In this document: one piece after another, positions 1-12,723 of the stretch | Layout of the letters: every line of letters starts with the position of its first letter | How positions within the stretch are numbered: the stretch's first letter is position 1 | Source of the DNA: Buddleja alternifolia | Lineage: Eukaryota; Streptophyta; Magnoliopsida; Lamiales; Scrophulariaceae | Assembly (NCBI GenBank): GCA_019426215.1 | Contig: CM033396.1 | Span: 21,343,101-21,407,100, forward strand | Direction of reading: 5' to 3' | DNA length: 64,000 nucleotides | The notes under the pieces: generated by a model | The model's input: only the letters and a program-made list of their open reading frames with translations | Told to the model about the DNA's origin: nothing | The model's database searches: none | Position numbers and translations under genes: made by a program

Positions 1-6
1 ATTTGA

Positions 7-741
7 GGAATACTCAATGCAGTGGACAAAAGTAGAGTTACTGACTTGAGAAATCAAGCGAATGCAAGTTCAGCAAAAGGGCTTGATGCAAAGGTCCCAC
101 TGATTACCGAGCTCAATGAAAAGTTCAACCCATCGCTAGCTCAAAATGCCACTGTAGATACCGAGCGACACAACAACTCTAATTCAGTCGGTTAAAGTAT
201 CGCTAAGTAGGTTGCACTTCTAGTCGATGAGGTCAAACTCATCCACCATGATATAGTTGAAATACGTTCATCTCTTGATGAAGTCAAGAAAGGGGAAAAA
301 GATCCAAAAGCCAAAGTTGCCTCCGAGCCTTTATCTAAGACTGATAATAAAAATTGGCGCATGTTCGAAGAACTCAAAACTCTTAAACAGACTGTCACAA
401 AGAAGAGAAATCCAAGATATTTCAAAGGCAGGCACAAGCTACCCGACATTGACATCGATTTTCTCAAAGGCATAGGTTTTCACCCTTATGCTGCACCTCT
501 AAGAAGGTCACTTGGATGGAAGCCTTCTAATGACGCTATCCTAGATGTTTATCACAACCTGATTAGGACGCTTGGTATTCAACCAAGAGAATGGATAGAA
601 AGGTTGCTATAATTTCAAGAAAGCGCTAGGAAGAACCGAGACGATTATAATGAAGAATAGTATACAACAATGGTAGATATCGATAGGCTTCTTCTAGATC
701 TTGCCAAGGAGAACTTTGATGCTGATAAAGCAGCTAAGTGA
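7..741 (+). pseudogene. Broken 3' ORF of a Sirevirus-like Copia element
   Basis: A single reading frame can be followed from the window edge to a TGA at 739-741, broken by four internal stops (193-195, 208-210, 610-612, 658-660). The best open piece encodes a charged, coiled-coil-like stretch followed by a segment containing FLKGIGFHPYAAPLRRSLGW. It lies directly upstream of a polypurine tract and LTR, where Sireviruses carry an extra, sometimes env-like, ORF after pol. I do not recognise a named domain, so the env-like reading is positional inference. The 5' part and the rest of the element lie outside the window. It is a decayed ORF and not a host gene. Confidence 0.5.
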
Positions 742-1006
742 CAGAAAAGACGACAATGAGCTTTATGTGTTTTATTGTTTTTGTATCTTCTTTTGTTTTC
801 TTTATTTTCAGTGCAATCATTGTATGTTTTTCAATGCTTATATATATGAATGAATGATTGAACGCTAAAACATCTTATTGAAGCTAATATAACTGTTAGC
901 TAACTCAACTAACTTTCTAACACTAACTTATTACATCTTTTGGCTTTTGTCTAACTCTTGAATTATAAAAGAGTTAAGGCCTTGACATCATCAAAAAAGG
1001 GAAAAT
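742..1006 (+). other. Non-coding 3' end and polypurine tract of the Sirevirus-like element
   Basis: The interval between the ORF remnant and the LTR has no coding signal. It ends with the block CATCATCAAAAAAGGGAAAA at about 984-1005. A run of this kind ('catcatcaaaaaggggga') immediately before the LTR is typical of plant Sireviruses and would prime plus-strand DNA synthesis. Confidence 0.6.
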
Positions 1007-2468
1007 TGTTAAGAAATTTCATGGTAGATGTTTTGATGATGACTAGATTAGATTTTAGTTAGGCCCCAAAAGAATGTAAGTTTAAGCTTTCATATAATAT
1101 GTGTATAAGCGTTTGAAAGCATTTTTATTAAAAATTTTAGGCTTGAATTTTTATCTCTATAGATTTTAGACAGAGTATTGGATACCAAGTCGCTAATAGA
1201 ATTCTAGATAAGTCTGTCAAAGATGAAGTTGAAGCTCAGTCTCTGAAGCCAAGTGAAGATGAAGATTGTCTTAAGTGTTTGTCAAACACTAAGGATATTT
1301 CAGGAGTTACAAATCAGCGCTTAAAGCTATCAAGCGATCAAGAGATCAAATTCACCAAAAATAAATTTTGAAGTCATTAAGGACTTAAATGTAATCATCA
1401 ACGGGCATTTATTTCCAACCAACAAAAAATAAATTCAAATGCATTAAATGCCTGATAAGAGCATTAAATGTGATAAGGACTAATTGCATACGGACAAGCC
1501 ACCATTGACTAGTCTGTTAGAGTTCAAAGACTGCAACATTCAATCGGTGAAGTAGAAATTCAGAATTGTCAAAAAAAAGGGACTACTCACTCGCTGCGTG
1601 AGAGACACGCCCCTGCATATGTCCAACAGACAAATCCCAAGAAAATCTCTATAAGTAGTACCCTTCAGCAAACCCTAATTAGACATGCACATACACAAGA
1701 AAATAGGTCAAAACTTTACTGAAATCCTTCCAAGAAAATCTTACAAACTCCGTAGCCCAAAAAAAAAATCTCCAAGCTTTTCATACATTCCAAAGATAGT
1801 CACAGATATCTCAAACATCTTCAAAGAAGAACCTATCATTATTATTGAAATATCCCAAGTTGTTTGAACTTCCAAAAATCAAACAAACGTTTATGACAAA
1901 ACCCCTCCAACCTCTTTCATATATGTGAGGAAGAAGTTGTGAACCAAGCAATATTTCTGAGTGAGAGAAGCTTGTTAAAGAGATCTCAAGTGGAGCTGAA
2001 GTCTGTGTGATCAAGGAGCTCAAGATCATCTTCGTGTTTATTCATCATTTGTAGAAGTCCTCTGTGTGAAGACTTTAATCATAATCAAAGGAGAAGAAGG
2101 ACTTAGCTGGGATTACATCACCCAGTGAACCTTTCATATCATGTGTCATTTACATAACTGTTTTATTGCTTTCCTTATTATTTGCATATTATCCTTAAAA
2201 AGCTTTAAAATCATTTAAGCAACTAATTGACGAAACCGAATGCTAAGCATTAAAATCATTTCTGTTGTGCTAATCCTAATTCAGTGATATAAGCATTACC
2301 CTACTTTAGTAATTGCTAAAATCACTAAGTCTAAGTTATCTCTTTTCTAGCACTTTGCTTACCAAGCGTTCAAAATATTTTAAGTGATACGAAATTTTTT
2401 GGAGTCGAAGAAAACTTCAGGGTTCAACCCCCCTTCTAGACCCTTTCGTATGCCACTTGGGACCAACA
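1007..2468 (+). mobile_element. 3' LTR of a Sirevirus-like Copia retrotransposon
   Basis: The LTR starts TGTTAAGAAATTT directly after the polypurine tract and ends GGGACCAACA, giving canonical TG...CA ends and about 1,462 bp. Near its 3' end it has the phrase GGTTCAACCCCCCTTCTAGA, which is characteristic of Sirevirus-type LTR ends. The partner 5' LTR and the left target-site duplication lie outside the window, so the candidate right duplication (GAGAG, 2469-2473) cannot be confirmed. Short open frames inside it are spurious. Confidence 0.75.
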
Positions 2469-3327
2469 GAGAGATGCACTAATTACATAGGCAATTGTTT
2501 TACACTACTTATAGATGCTAATAAAATTTATGTGAAACTAGTATAATGCCTTTTATTATAAATAAAATATGTGCCCTATACAATCTATCTTCTATGGCAT
2601 CTGAGGGCATAATCCTAATAATAAGATTAATAAATTAATTAGTGATCTAATTAATTAAGATGAGAGAAATAAAATTAATTAAGCGGGCTTGATTAATTTT
2701 AGTCTTGTAATTTAAATGGGTTAATTAAATTATGATAAAATCAAATAATTGTTGGGGTAATTAATTGATAAAACCATTTAAATAAATAGTGGGCTATTTA
2801 ATTATAATTGGCTTGGATTGAATAGAAAGAGACTGCCAGGGTTAACTCTGGCAGTTGGACGCCTAAAGAGGCGTGTACCAAGAGATATTTATATCCCTCA
2901 GTACACACCTCCCTTACTAAGGGAGAACATAGCGATTTGAGTCTTCTTTTTTTCATTTTTTATTCTCTCCATCTCTTCTTTGCATTAGAGCCAAACACTT
3001 TTTTCTACTCCTTTCTCCACAAGCCAAAAGTTTGAATCTTCTTAGCTAGCATAGATAGAAGATCTCATGAATACAAACTAAGGTGTGGATAATTTAGAGG
3101 CGCAACACTTGGAGCGCTGAAGCAAATCAATCCAGAAATTGAAGCTGTGGAGTAGCATTGAAGGACTGTTGTTGATTTGTTCTTCAAGAGGTAAATATGA
3201 GAAAAATTATCATGTGAGTTTTTAAATCCGATGGTATAATATCTACCTAACCCTGTTTAGGGGATGCCTTGCATTCAAATTATTTTTTTGTTTCCGTTGC
3301 GGCGGTATCCCTAGGGCGATCCCAATA
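2469..3327 (+). mobile_element. Truncated 5' LTR (3' portion) of a Copia-type non-autonomous element
   Basis: About 860 bp that resembles the 3' parts of the LTRs at 16634-17456 and 17457-18172. Shared features are the pyrimidine-rich CTCTCCATCTCTTC stretch, the block GTGTGGATAATTTAGAGGCG (3083 onward) and a terminal 'gatccc.a.a'. It ends CCCAATA where CCCAACA is expected, and is followed at once by a Met-type primer site. The 5' end is missing, probably because the Sirevirus-like element inserted into it or because of truncation. Confidence 0.6.
2832..2874. repeat. Two adjacent perfect hairpins in the LTR
   Basis: ACTGCCAG (2832-2839) pairs with CTGGCAGT (2848-2855) across an 8-base loop. 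Four bases later ACGCCT (2859-2864) pairs with AGGCGT (2869-2874) across a 4-base loop. A weaker form of the second hairpin is seen in the related LTR near 16880. They lie upstream of the conserved leader block at 3083, so they may fold in the 5' part of the transcript. That role is inferred. Confidence 0.5.
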
Positions 3328-4591
3328 GTGGCAGAGCCAAGGTTTGACATGGCGTGGATATTTCATTTTATAGCTTATGAATTGGATTGGATTTTCTTGT
3401 TTGAATTTTTGGAGCGATTAAAATTGTTTAAATCTGGAAATTCTTTTTCAAAATCTGAAAATTGCATTTTTGGCTAAACCTGGATTCCTGTGTTTTTGTA
3501 TCTAGAAATTGCATATGGGATTCATGCACTATTGTACACTGAGAGACGGAAAAAAAAGGCCTTGAACTCGTGACTGCACTCACGCGCCGTTGCGGGTACA
3601 CTTGCTACCCCCACCGCGCATGAGCAGTAGCCCACGAGCTATTCACGTTGACAAACGGCAGGATTGCCGTCGCGACCACACGTGCTGACAAAGGAGGAGC
3701 TGTGCGAGTGGGGCGCGAACAACATTCCCGCTGGTTGTGCAACTGCTATGAGCGGCGCTGGAATTTTCGGGGCAGCAAGTTTCTACCCCGATGATCAGAA
3801 ATGAACCTCCATAAGGGCGGCGGCCACTAGGGTTTTTCCAATTTTTGTAAATTGCAATTTGGGTCTTGGGGCTATTTTATAATTTTATTCTTTGGGATTA
3901 AAATGCAATTAAATATAAATTTTGGGCTTGGGCCAAAATTAATCTTTTAAAAAATATGGGTTTTATTTAAATTTGAAGTCTAAATAAAATTGATATTTTA
4001 TTGGATTTTAAAATTAAAATAAAATTGAAGTTCTTGAAATTTGGCCACTTTGTGATTAAATGAAGAAGTGGGCTTCTTCATGGGTTTTCAAAGATAAAAT
4101 TGGTATTTTTATGGATTTTGGAAATTAAATAAAATTGAGGCTCGTTTGAATTTGGGCGTTTAGAATTAATTGACAAAGAGGGCATTTTCATAGGTTTTCC
4201 AAACATGAGTATATTAATTTTTAGAAATTAATATTATGATATTAATTAATTCTATGAATTAAATAATATTAAAATTTTGGAAATTACTTTTGATTTATGG
4301 ATTAATGAAAAAAATATGGTTTTTGAAGATCTTTACAAAATATGATTTTTTATTTTAATTCTTGGAAATTAATATTACGATATTAATTAATTCTTTGGAT
4401 TAAATAATTTTGGAAATTTGGAAATTAAGTTAATTTTTGGATTAATGAAAAATTATGATTTTTCATGGGTTTTTCTAAAATTGGTTTTTAAAAGTAATTA
4501 ATTGGTCCACTAATTTAATTAGATTATCCTTAATTAAAAAAGGAAAATTAAGTTTATAAATGCATGATGCGAGCATGTATTATGTGATTAT
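3328..4591 (+). mobile_element. Non-coding interior of a Copia-type LARD (with degenerate Met primer site)
   Basis: Begins with GTGGCAGAGCCAAGG, a decayed form of the initiator tRNA-Met primer site TGGTATCAGAGCC. Then comes an AT-rich leader, a GC-rich block (about 3541-3830) without a credible ORF, and an AT-rich tail in which 'ggaaattaatatta' phrases recur. It ends where the LTR starting TGATAGAGTT begins (4592). The same layout (primer site, GC-rich block, AT-rich quasi-repeats) is seen at 18173-20750 and 51574-53667, so this is a recurrent non-autonomous (LARD-like) design and not a gene. Confidence 0.6.
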
Positions 4592-7529
4592 TGATAGAGT
4601 TAGTGCCCGACACACCAATTATTTGGGCGCCATTCTCGAGATAATAACAGTCTGATTATAATTAAGTCAATCATATGATGACATTCTTTATTCTTAAACT
4701 ATCATTTAATAGTTAGAATAAAGTCCCTTAGGATCACACATAGCTATGTGACCTCATCACGCATCGGGTATGGGGATGATGGAATATGTCTCCAAGGCTA
4801 TGATCCTTTAATATGTTCTAATTCGTGAAAGGGTTCATCAAGATGAGGGATATTGATGAACCTAAAAGACTTGCTCATACGATACCTACTCTTGGAGAGT
4901 GTACCTCGTTCTATAGGTATTAGCAGGGTAAAAGTCGGTGTATGTATGAGGGTTCCTATTTGGGAAATAGGTAAACTGAACTACCCCAAGGAAGTTACTT
5001 AAAAGGAATCACAGTCGAATCAGAAACTTCTTACAGTCACGCAGTATAAGAGTAATCCTTATGGACCTAAGGTTCCACAGATTGTCTTGTATGTGATCCA
5101 TCAAACTTTGATTTACTTCGTGATCACATAGCGGATCGCCATATGGGGTATTTTGGGTGTGATCTGATCATGTATCGAGTTGGGATCCATCTCTGACTTG
5201 TGTAGTCAGTGCATCTTCTATGTTTACATAGTGAGTTGACTTAAGAAATTTTTGGCCAAAGTAAAATATCTAAAGAGGCCTAAGGTTTCCTCGTTTAGAT
5301 GATCAAAGTCAACTATACTGTAAATGGGAAACATAGATATTGAATTATTAGTGTTTCAACTTAACCTATACCCTAGACTAAATTGGAAGATCAGATGGAA
5401 GGATCTTACTTATACGAGAATCGTGATTGTGAAAGGCGTATCTTTACCTTTCGTTTATGTCTAGGTCTTGGTGACCCATTGCTAGATAGTAACCATGATT
5501 TGTAGGTGTCTTGAATTAATATGGTGATTAATTGAAGGTTTGATTAAATCAAGTAAGATTTAATCTTGTATTTTCTACCTTAGCAAATTACACTATCACT
5601 TTGGGAAGTGTACCTACTACTGGCACATGAACGAGCCTAAGGGTTTATACACATAGCTCTCTAGATTTTTTGCTTTTATAGTGTGATTAACCAATTTAAG
5701 GAAATTGAGGAATTAGAAAAGTCTAGTACTTTGCTAATTAGGAATATAAATTAATTGGTGGAATCCAATTAATTAAACTAGTTAATTAATTTAGGTGGAT
5801 TAATTAATTAATGGTCCTAGTAGAGTCCAAATCTTTTATTTAGTTGGGCTAAGCCCACGTTTAAATAAATAAAATAAATATTGGTGGAAATAATTAAAGT
5901 TAGACTTTAATTATTGGAATTAATTAAAAGGATTGGATTCTATGATTAATTAATTAATTATTGAAGTCAAGAACTAATTCAAGATATTAAAACTTGGACT
6001 CCAAGATAAGTGAGTGAGGGCATATTGGGCAAGAATTTTAGGAAGGGAATTATTTCCTTCCTCAACCTCTTTGATCAAATTAAATCTTGGATGATTTATT
6101 TAGATAAGGAAAGTAAAGTTAGTTGGTGACTAAGTTTATTCCTTATAGGATTATATGTATATTAGACATACATATAAGTTATATATATAGGCCTGTGTAT
6201 ATATATATATATATATATGAAAGTGTTATATGCCCAGTGAGCCATTTGTTGGCTTAAACATTAACATTATGTCAGTCTTATCATTTAGATTATATCAAAC
6301 CTGTTACGGAATGCTTCTTTATTGTCGACCACTCATGGAGTATAGATAAAGATCCCATGGATTACATATGGTTAGGGGGGCGGTCGGGATACCTATGGAA
6401 TGCTCTCAAAGATCATAATCCTAAATATACGTTCCAAGTCATAGAGCCTCACTAGCCTCGCCAAGACTTGTTCATGCATGTAACTTTCCCAAGAGGTCGA
6501 CATGTTCCATTGTCGATGGTTTGTATGGAAATACATTTATGAAGATTCATTCTTTGGATATGGAATTGGACGGGCCCGCAAGGATTCCTCGTTAGTGCTG
6601 TCGAACTTGGAGTCCTCCGGTTTTGTAGTGTGAGATATTCTTTAGACCTGTGAAAGGGTATTACTCATTATGCTTTGATATGCACGTGCACTCCAGGAGA
6701 GTCATACGGCATGTATGTTGGGTATAGTCTGGTAGTACAACAGAACAAGTGACAGTCGAAAGGGATTTATCCAAGGTTACGAGTACCCGGTATTTCCTAT
6801 GTTGTTGAGTGAAGTTGAATGATCGAAAAGTCTCTGGCTAGAGCATAATCTTATAAGAGGGTTGGTGATCTCTGCTTAGAAGATCGAATCATTAGTGGAA
6901 TCAACATAGTCATAGTTTCCGAGGCTATTAGGGTTTCGACCGTCGCCAAACCCTAGGTCTTAGATGGGAAAAAGATGGAGGGATTCGACTCACACAAAGA
7001 TCAAAATCTGGATAGGTTTGCTTTTCATCGTTAACATCTAGGAAGTTGTGGCGACATTGCTAGACATCGAACCACGACCGATAGGTGCCTTGGGTTAGTT
7101 GGTTAAATCAATCCAAGGCCTAGTTAATTATTATGAATAATTAATCTACCCTATGGATGGACTTATTGCTAGCTTGTTAATGAGCCGAAGGGGTCACATA
7201 CAATATTTAGTGTAGCACCTATTGGCTAGTTAATACTTTGTAAATTAATGGAGAGATTAATTAATTGGAATTAATTAATCGGAAAAAAAAGAATAAATTA
7301 ATTAAATGGTCTTCATTAACAATAGTCTTATAATTTAATATTGGAATATTAAATTGGGAAAGACTAGTTAATTAATTAATATGTGAAAGAGAAAAATAAA
7401 TATATGTATATTAATACATGCATAGGCGTGTATGTGTGTATAGATTTGGTGGAGGATTTTATCTTGTTTACCAAGTCTATGTGTAAATATATATATATAT
7501 ATATTATAATATATATGGTAGAATCTATT

Positions 7530-8035
7530 TGATGATGGTAAAAGTCGTCAGACAGTTGATGTCACGTGATTAACCACATAGAGTGAAGGAACCAGTCCAA
7601 CTCACGACAAACTAGGTTGAGGGATAAATAATTTATAGACTGCACTCGGTTACTTTGAGCTGCCTACGTACTCAACGTATGTGAGATCAAGTCAATTCGT
7701 AGTTCTTTTGTAGGTTTACTCTCAATAGCCAGTGGGTTTTTACTGAGGGAGTATATAATGTGTCTCTCCAGCTCCTTTAAGGTATTTATAGGGAGCTGAT
7801 AGTGGGCTACAGGCCATGGCCCCAATTTAATTGATAACCCATTAGGTTTAATCTCATCGATCTTATGGTCTTTTAGACTAATAATAAGACCCAATTATCT
7901 TTGGTGGGTCTTCCACCCTTTTTGGGCTCGTATGACGGGTTATCCACGGATGCTCACCAGCGGGTGGCGACCCGACCCGGTTTGGGAACACATGTAATTA
8001 CCATAGTGCCCTTAGGTATATTTTGGTGCACATCA
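7530..8035 (-). repeat. 3' LTR of the Tat-like element
   Basis: 506 bp; its partner at 16137-16633 is visibly similar over its whole length with scattered substitutions and small indels. Both contain the phrases CAGACAGTTGATGTCACG and ACTGCACTCGGTTACTTTGA. An apparent reverse-strand ORF at 7664-7894 falls entirely inside it and is not a gene. Confidence 0.75.
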
Positions 8036-8052
8036 TAATGTCCCCCCTTCCC
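8036..8052 (-). other. Polypurine tract of the Tat-like element
   Basis: The plus strand reads TAATGTCCCCCCTTCCC right after the LTR, which is a G/A-rich run on the minus strand ending at the LTR boundary. This fits a plus-strand primer for an element transcribed on the minus strand. Confidence 0.6.
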
Positions 8053-8545
8053 GAGTTCTCCGGGTGAGATACTCGGGAGTAGAAATAATCCCGCTTAGGC
8101 AGTGCTATTTAGCTTAGGAGATTGCTTGCTCTTCTACCCCTATTTTAATTGATTTAGCCTATGACCTCTCCGCCCTCAAGGAGCACTCTTATAAAGGTTG
8201 TTGGCTTTTATCCGATGGTGTAGCGAGCGTCGCTTAATGAATAAAGGTGAAGGTGCCAGGAGACGACCTTGGTGCCTCGCGGCTGGTCATGTTGGTCGCA
8301 AGGGACTTGGTGCCCCCCGGTTGGTCGCGCTAGTCACGACTGGTCATGCTGGGTAAAGTCCTTAGCCTCTATTGCGAATAGGCGAGGTCTTAGCCTCTAT
8401 GTGTGGAGGTCATTTTTTTTGCCAACACGTAGTTGATTCCCTTCATGATCTCTCCTCCCTCGGAGCATTTTTACTGGGGGCGTCAAGTGGCTTCGACAAG
8501 TTAGCCTCGCGGTGGGGCTGTGAGGTATAGCGCCTCACGTTGCTC

Positions 8546-8670
8546 ACTGCGAGGAATTTGTACCTCGCGGCGGTCACTGCGAGGCATCTCGCCTAGAAGT
8601 GCCACTGCGAGGCATTTGTGCCTCGCGGCGGTCACTGCGAGGCATCTCGCCTCGCGGTGCCACCGCGAGG
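8546..8670. repeat. Short GC-rich tandem repeat, about 59 bp x 2 with smaller sub-repeats
   Basis: The unit CACTGCGAGG-N-ATTTGT-N-CCTCGCGGCGGTCACTGCG occurs at about 8550 and 8608, each copy followed by CATCTCGCCT. Inside each unit CACTGCGAGGCAT occurs twice, so the array also has a shorter period. It explains the low stop density of the overlapping reading frame. Confidence 0.7.
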
Positions 8671-10704
8671 CGCCTTCCTCCAGGTCATTGAACTGGGGCT
8701 TGTTGTTCTTTAATGGGGGCGACTTATGGCTTTTTCGTAGGCCTTACGTTCGTATCCATTTACTTTATCATATGGTCACTTTTTGTTTTTACGACTATGA
8801 GCTAGTCGAACGTTAGCAGCATTCTTACTTTTGACTTAGCACATTTGTTAGACATTCCTTGGCCCTTAGTAGGCTTTGAGTAGGTCTTTTGTTTTCCTAA
8901 CCCCGTTGCCTCATGAGCTTGGTCGGGGTGACAGCGGTGGCGTTTACTTGTTAGCTCCGTGTGATGTTAATGGGTGCCCCTAGTGGCATCACCGTTTTCA
9001 TGGCACGTTTCATTTCTCCTACCCCCATGATTAGATTTGGTGGGCGAATAATCTTGATGGGTGGACTTAGCACCTCATAAGGTTCCCTGCCCCCCACTTC
9101 TTAGTATATTTGCATGGTTAACACTGTAGGTAGGAAGGATTGTACAGGGTAGGTGTTATCTTTTGCTAGTAGAGGGCTAACTTTGCGCTTGGTCTCCTCC
9201 TTTACCTACGCCTTTTTGAGTTAGTGGTGTTTGATTGTGTTTAGCAAGACTATCTCTTATCTGCTCATTTTGCCATAGTATCTTGTACTTAGAAATTTTA
9301 ATACGCCGTGGGCGAGATTCAACGAATGGTGGGGGCAATGCCTCTTGGGCATTTTTGCTATAGTTGAATTCACTTGTTAGCAATTCGCCTTTTAAATGCT
9401 GAAAATTACTTAGCCTTGAAATATCAAATTTCCATGGCCTTTGCATATTAGCTGGCTAGGCTTTGCATAGTTACTGGCTAGCTATTTGTTCACTAGCTAG
9501 GCGTTTGTTTATTCCATTCCTATTCCCCCCACTACTTGCCCCCCTACTCCTTAGTATGTGAGTCATATTCAGGAGTAAGTTACCAAGTGGTGTTTCTTGG
9601 ACACCAGGGGGTTAGAGATGGTTCCTTGATAATGATAAGAGTTGTAGGCTCTGCTCATCGAATGCCAATCCCGGTAATTTGCAGACTAATGCCTTGAGGC
9701 TTTGAGCGTCACAACTCTTTACTAGGGTGACCTCTGTCTTAATTTTAGGAGGCTTGGATAGGCACTAGCATTGATATGGGTTGAACTATCACCATTTTTA
9801 TGTTTCTATGATGTGAGTTATCACCTTAGTTTGTATGAGGGTATGATGAGAGTTCTCACCTTAAATTGTATGAGGTGGGCCCTCACCTTCGTTATATAGT
9901 CACGATATCAGACTAGATTCTATGTCGAAGGGAGATCCTTTGTGGAGCCTGGACCTCTCTTGGTGTTGCTGGAAGCACTATCTGGTGGACTATCCTCATT
10001 CGAGTCTTTGGTAGCTCAGGGGATTTTTGTTGTTCCACCCACATTAACCTCTAATAGGGTCAAGGATTGTAACGCCCACCGACCACCTGGTGGCCCGCTA
10101 CACCGCGACACTAGCTCGATCCACGAGACTGTCCTTTCTCGAGCTAGCGCTAAGCGTCAGAACTATACCAATTCTTCATCTACTAAAACTAAAAGAATTT
10201 CATTCCACTTAAACCAACAATACCTTATTCATCAGTCTTACACAATTAAATAATAACCCTATCAATTACAAATCTCCAAGCCAAAACATATACATACCCA
10301 ATCGTACATCCCAAAACATTACTCCCTTTGATAGAAACAAACCAATGCTTCCTTTATTTCTCATTTCTCCATTTGTATCCGACATTCTAAGCTTATCTGA
10401 AAAGGAAGAAAGAAGGAGGGGTGAGTCCGAATGACCCAGTGAGGTAGGCTAATGGCTTGCTTTACCTTATCAGGAGAGATAGAATCTACAGCGAAAATCA
10501 ATAACGACATGGACATATACGATGGCAAGCAAAAGAATAGAATAACATATCACAAGTTAAATTAATCGAGTATGTTACGTATGAATCAGAGGACATAACC
10601 CATGTACTTTTGTAATCATATCATGTGATCGTGATCCACCTTCCACTGTCCCATACCAGCAGGAGGCTTCACACCTTTATGTTCTATGAAGTGTTCCAGG
10701 TGTC

Positions 10705-10945
10705 GGGATTCTAGTGGTGGCTCCTACGGGTTCAAGAGGTGGCCCCCGCCGTCGCGTGGCACTTTGTCCCGTATAGCACTTAGCTCCCTTTACTCTGCTT
10801 TTTCGAATCAAAGCTGTATATCAAGAAAATGACACATCGCGGATGGATGCCAGACTTCGGGATTCTAGAGGTGGCTCCTACGGGTTCAAGCGGTGGCCCC
10901 CGCCGTCACGTGGCACTTTGTCCCGTATAGCACTTAGCTCCCTTA
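10705..10945. repeat. Direct repeat of about 85 bp, two copies 152 bp apart, in the solo LTR
   Basis: The block beginning CGGGATTCTAGTGGTGGCTC near 10706 recurs near 10858 as CGGGATTCTAGAGGTGGCTC. Both run to GTATAGCACTTAGCTCCCTT with only a few mismatches. Confidence 0.75.
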
Positions 10946-12353
10946 GCCGACGGAATAGAGCCAAGAAGAATAATCATTTCAACGAGTTTCCTACTAGAAT
11001 AGGTATACTGATTTGTATTCGAGCTAGAGCGAGCGAAAACAAGAACGATAGACTACAAATTGGGACACGGTTGGACACTTACCTTAGATGAGAATAAGGG
11101 TCTGATCAACGAAACTTTACGAGGTCACACTTGGCTATGATTTATTAGATAAAGGGAACGAAAAATGGTAAGCAAGATCAAGTTGAAAGAACAAGAGAAA
11201 CCCTCACTATAATAAACCGGCGTCGTTGCCTCGGCCTCGGAATCACGAAAGTATCCTGTGATACAAAATACTATCATTTTCACAAAACAATACACTTTAA
11301 GCTAATCACATGCAACAAGTTATATGATACTATCCAAACATATAGGCAATTAAGTTCCAACTAGCTCCCTTACATGCGCAACATATTTCAACAATTTTTT
11401 AACATATTCTCGGATTGGAATTTCTTTCTCAAAATTTTCCGGATAACATATAGGATGCTGTAAAAGTCTACATAAATTTTCTAGATTTAATTTCCTTGTC
11501 AAATTGGGGATTTGATCAACGAAACTGGACCGTCTCGGCAGATTTGTTTCAGAACAGACACCTTATACTCAAATATTTTTGTAAAATCCCCTGTTTACTG
11601 AAAAATTCCGAAATTTATATGACATCTCTATAACACATGTATCAAGCTACTGTAAAAGGTTTAGAGTAAACAAAAATTTCCAAGTACACGAAATATCTTC
11701 AAAACAGTAACAATTTGCACTTCCGCCGAACAGACTGGCGATTTTGTTCAACGATTTTTTAGAAAATTCTACACAACTCTAATCCTTACCAAATTTTTCA
11801 GAGATGTTTACCACACAATCAAGTTATTCTAGAAAATGTATCATAATCAAACTCACAAGTTTAGGTACCTCATTACAGCTTTAAACGTAACTTCAGAAAC
11901 AGAAAGTTCCAAACACAGTTAAACATCATGCCATAGAAGTTAACTAAAATACATATATATGATATGATATTCTCAATTCAAGGTCATATACGGATTGAAC
12001 TACATTTAGTCTACAATATATTCATGCAAAAGCAATGATTAACTACCATATACCTTAAGAGAATCAAGTGAAGGTGATGTCTTTAGAGTATCCTTGGCAA
12101 ACCTTTCTCTCCCTATGTAAATTGTTTCTTTCTACAATTGTTTGTATCTTAAGAGGATAAGAAGGCTGAATTGGGGAGATGTTCAGCCGTGAGTGTGAGT
12201 TGTATTATATAAGGAGTCTTGGTCAAACAAAAAAAGGTATTGAAAAAGAAATGGAGATTAATTCTCCCTTAGCCACGTTTGTTTTTTGGTAGATGAGATG
12301 TACTTCCTAGTTGCCACCTCCTAGTCTTCCTTCTCTATTAGAGCATGCATGGT

Positions 12354-12413
12354 ATATATATATATATCTATGTGTGTGTGTGTGTGTGTGTGCATGCGCC
12401 TATATATATATAT
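12354..12413. repeat. Compound (TA)n / (TG)n / (TA)n microsatellite
   Basis: A TA run, then about ten GT units at 12370-12391, then CATGCGCC and another TA run. It lies near the right end of the solo LTR. Confidence 0.85.
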
Positions 12414-12723
12414 ATGTAGTTAGGCATAGTTAGGCATAGACCCACTTAACTATTACTAATCATTTGATGAAGATGAACATATATGTGTATATATATATAC
12501 CTTAAATGATATAATGCATCAACTATTCCACCATGAGGTATAAACTACTAACCTATTTCACATATAGATATAATAATAGTTATATAAGTAAGTAGAAAAA
12601 TATTTTTAGTCGAACGCGAATCACTACAATCAAATAATTCACAAAATCTAATTAGCGGTGATTGTAATGTTTACCTTCACTTCTACGAAATTAGGAGCGG
12701 AGATTATTGGGTGTTACAAGGAT

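Larger units (their letters stand above)
8036..10067 (-). mobile_element. Non-coding 3' interior of the Tat-like element
   Basis: About 2 kb between the left LTR and the nested solo LTR. It is GC-richer than its surroundings, with the CTCGCGGCGGTCACTGCGAG repeats at 8546-8670 and many short 'gcctcttag/cctcgc' phrases. I see no pol domain on either strand. The open frames at 8520-8816 and 9177-9446 look like by-products of repetitive, low-stop sequence. Confidence 0.5.
10068..12718 (-). mobile_element. Solo chromovirus-type LTR with perfect AGGAT target duplication
   Basis: Starts TGTAACGCCCACCG and ends GGGTGTTACA, with the perfect 5-bp duplication AGGAT at 10063-10067 and 12719-12723. Length is 2,651 bp and no primer site, polypurine tract or pol lies inside, so it is a solo LTR. 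Its TGTAACGCCC start and the 'gtgag' phrases resemble the LTR of the chromovirus at 21746-31242, whose plus-strand reading starts the same way. I therefore assign the minus orientation by analogy. Short frames at 9942-10253 and 10843-11091 are not genes. Confidence 0.75.

Noticed and set aside
8520..8816. Arginine/serine-rich 98-residue frame
   Set aside because: It is the translation of a GC-rich tandem repeat inside a retrotransposon; no start context or domain.
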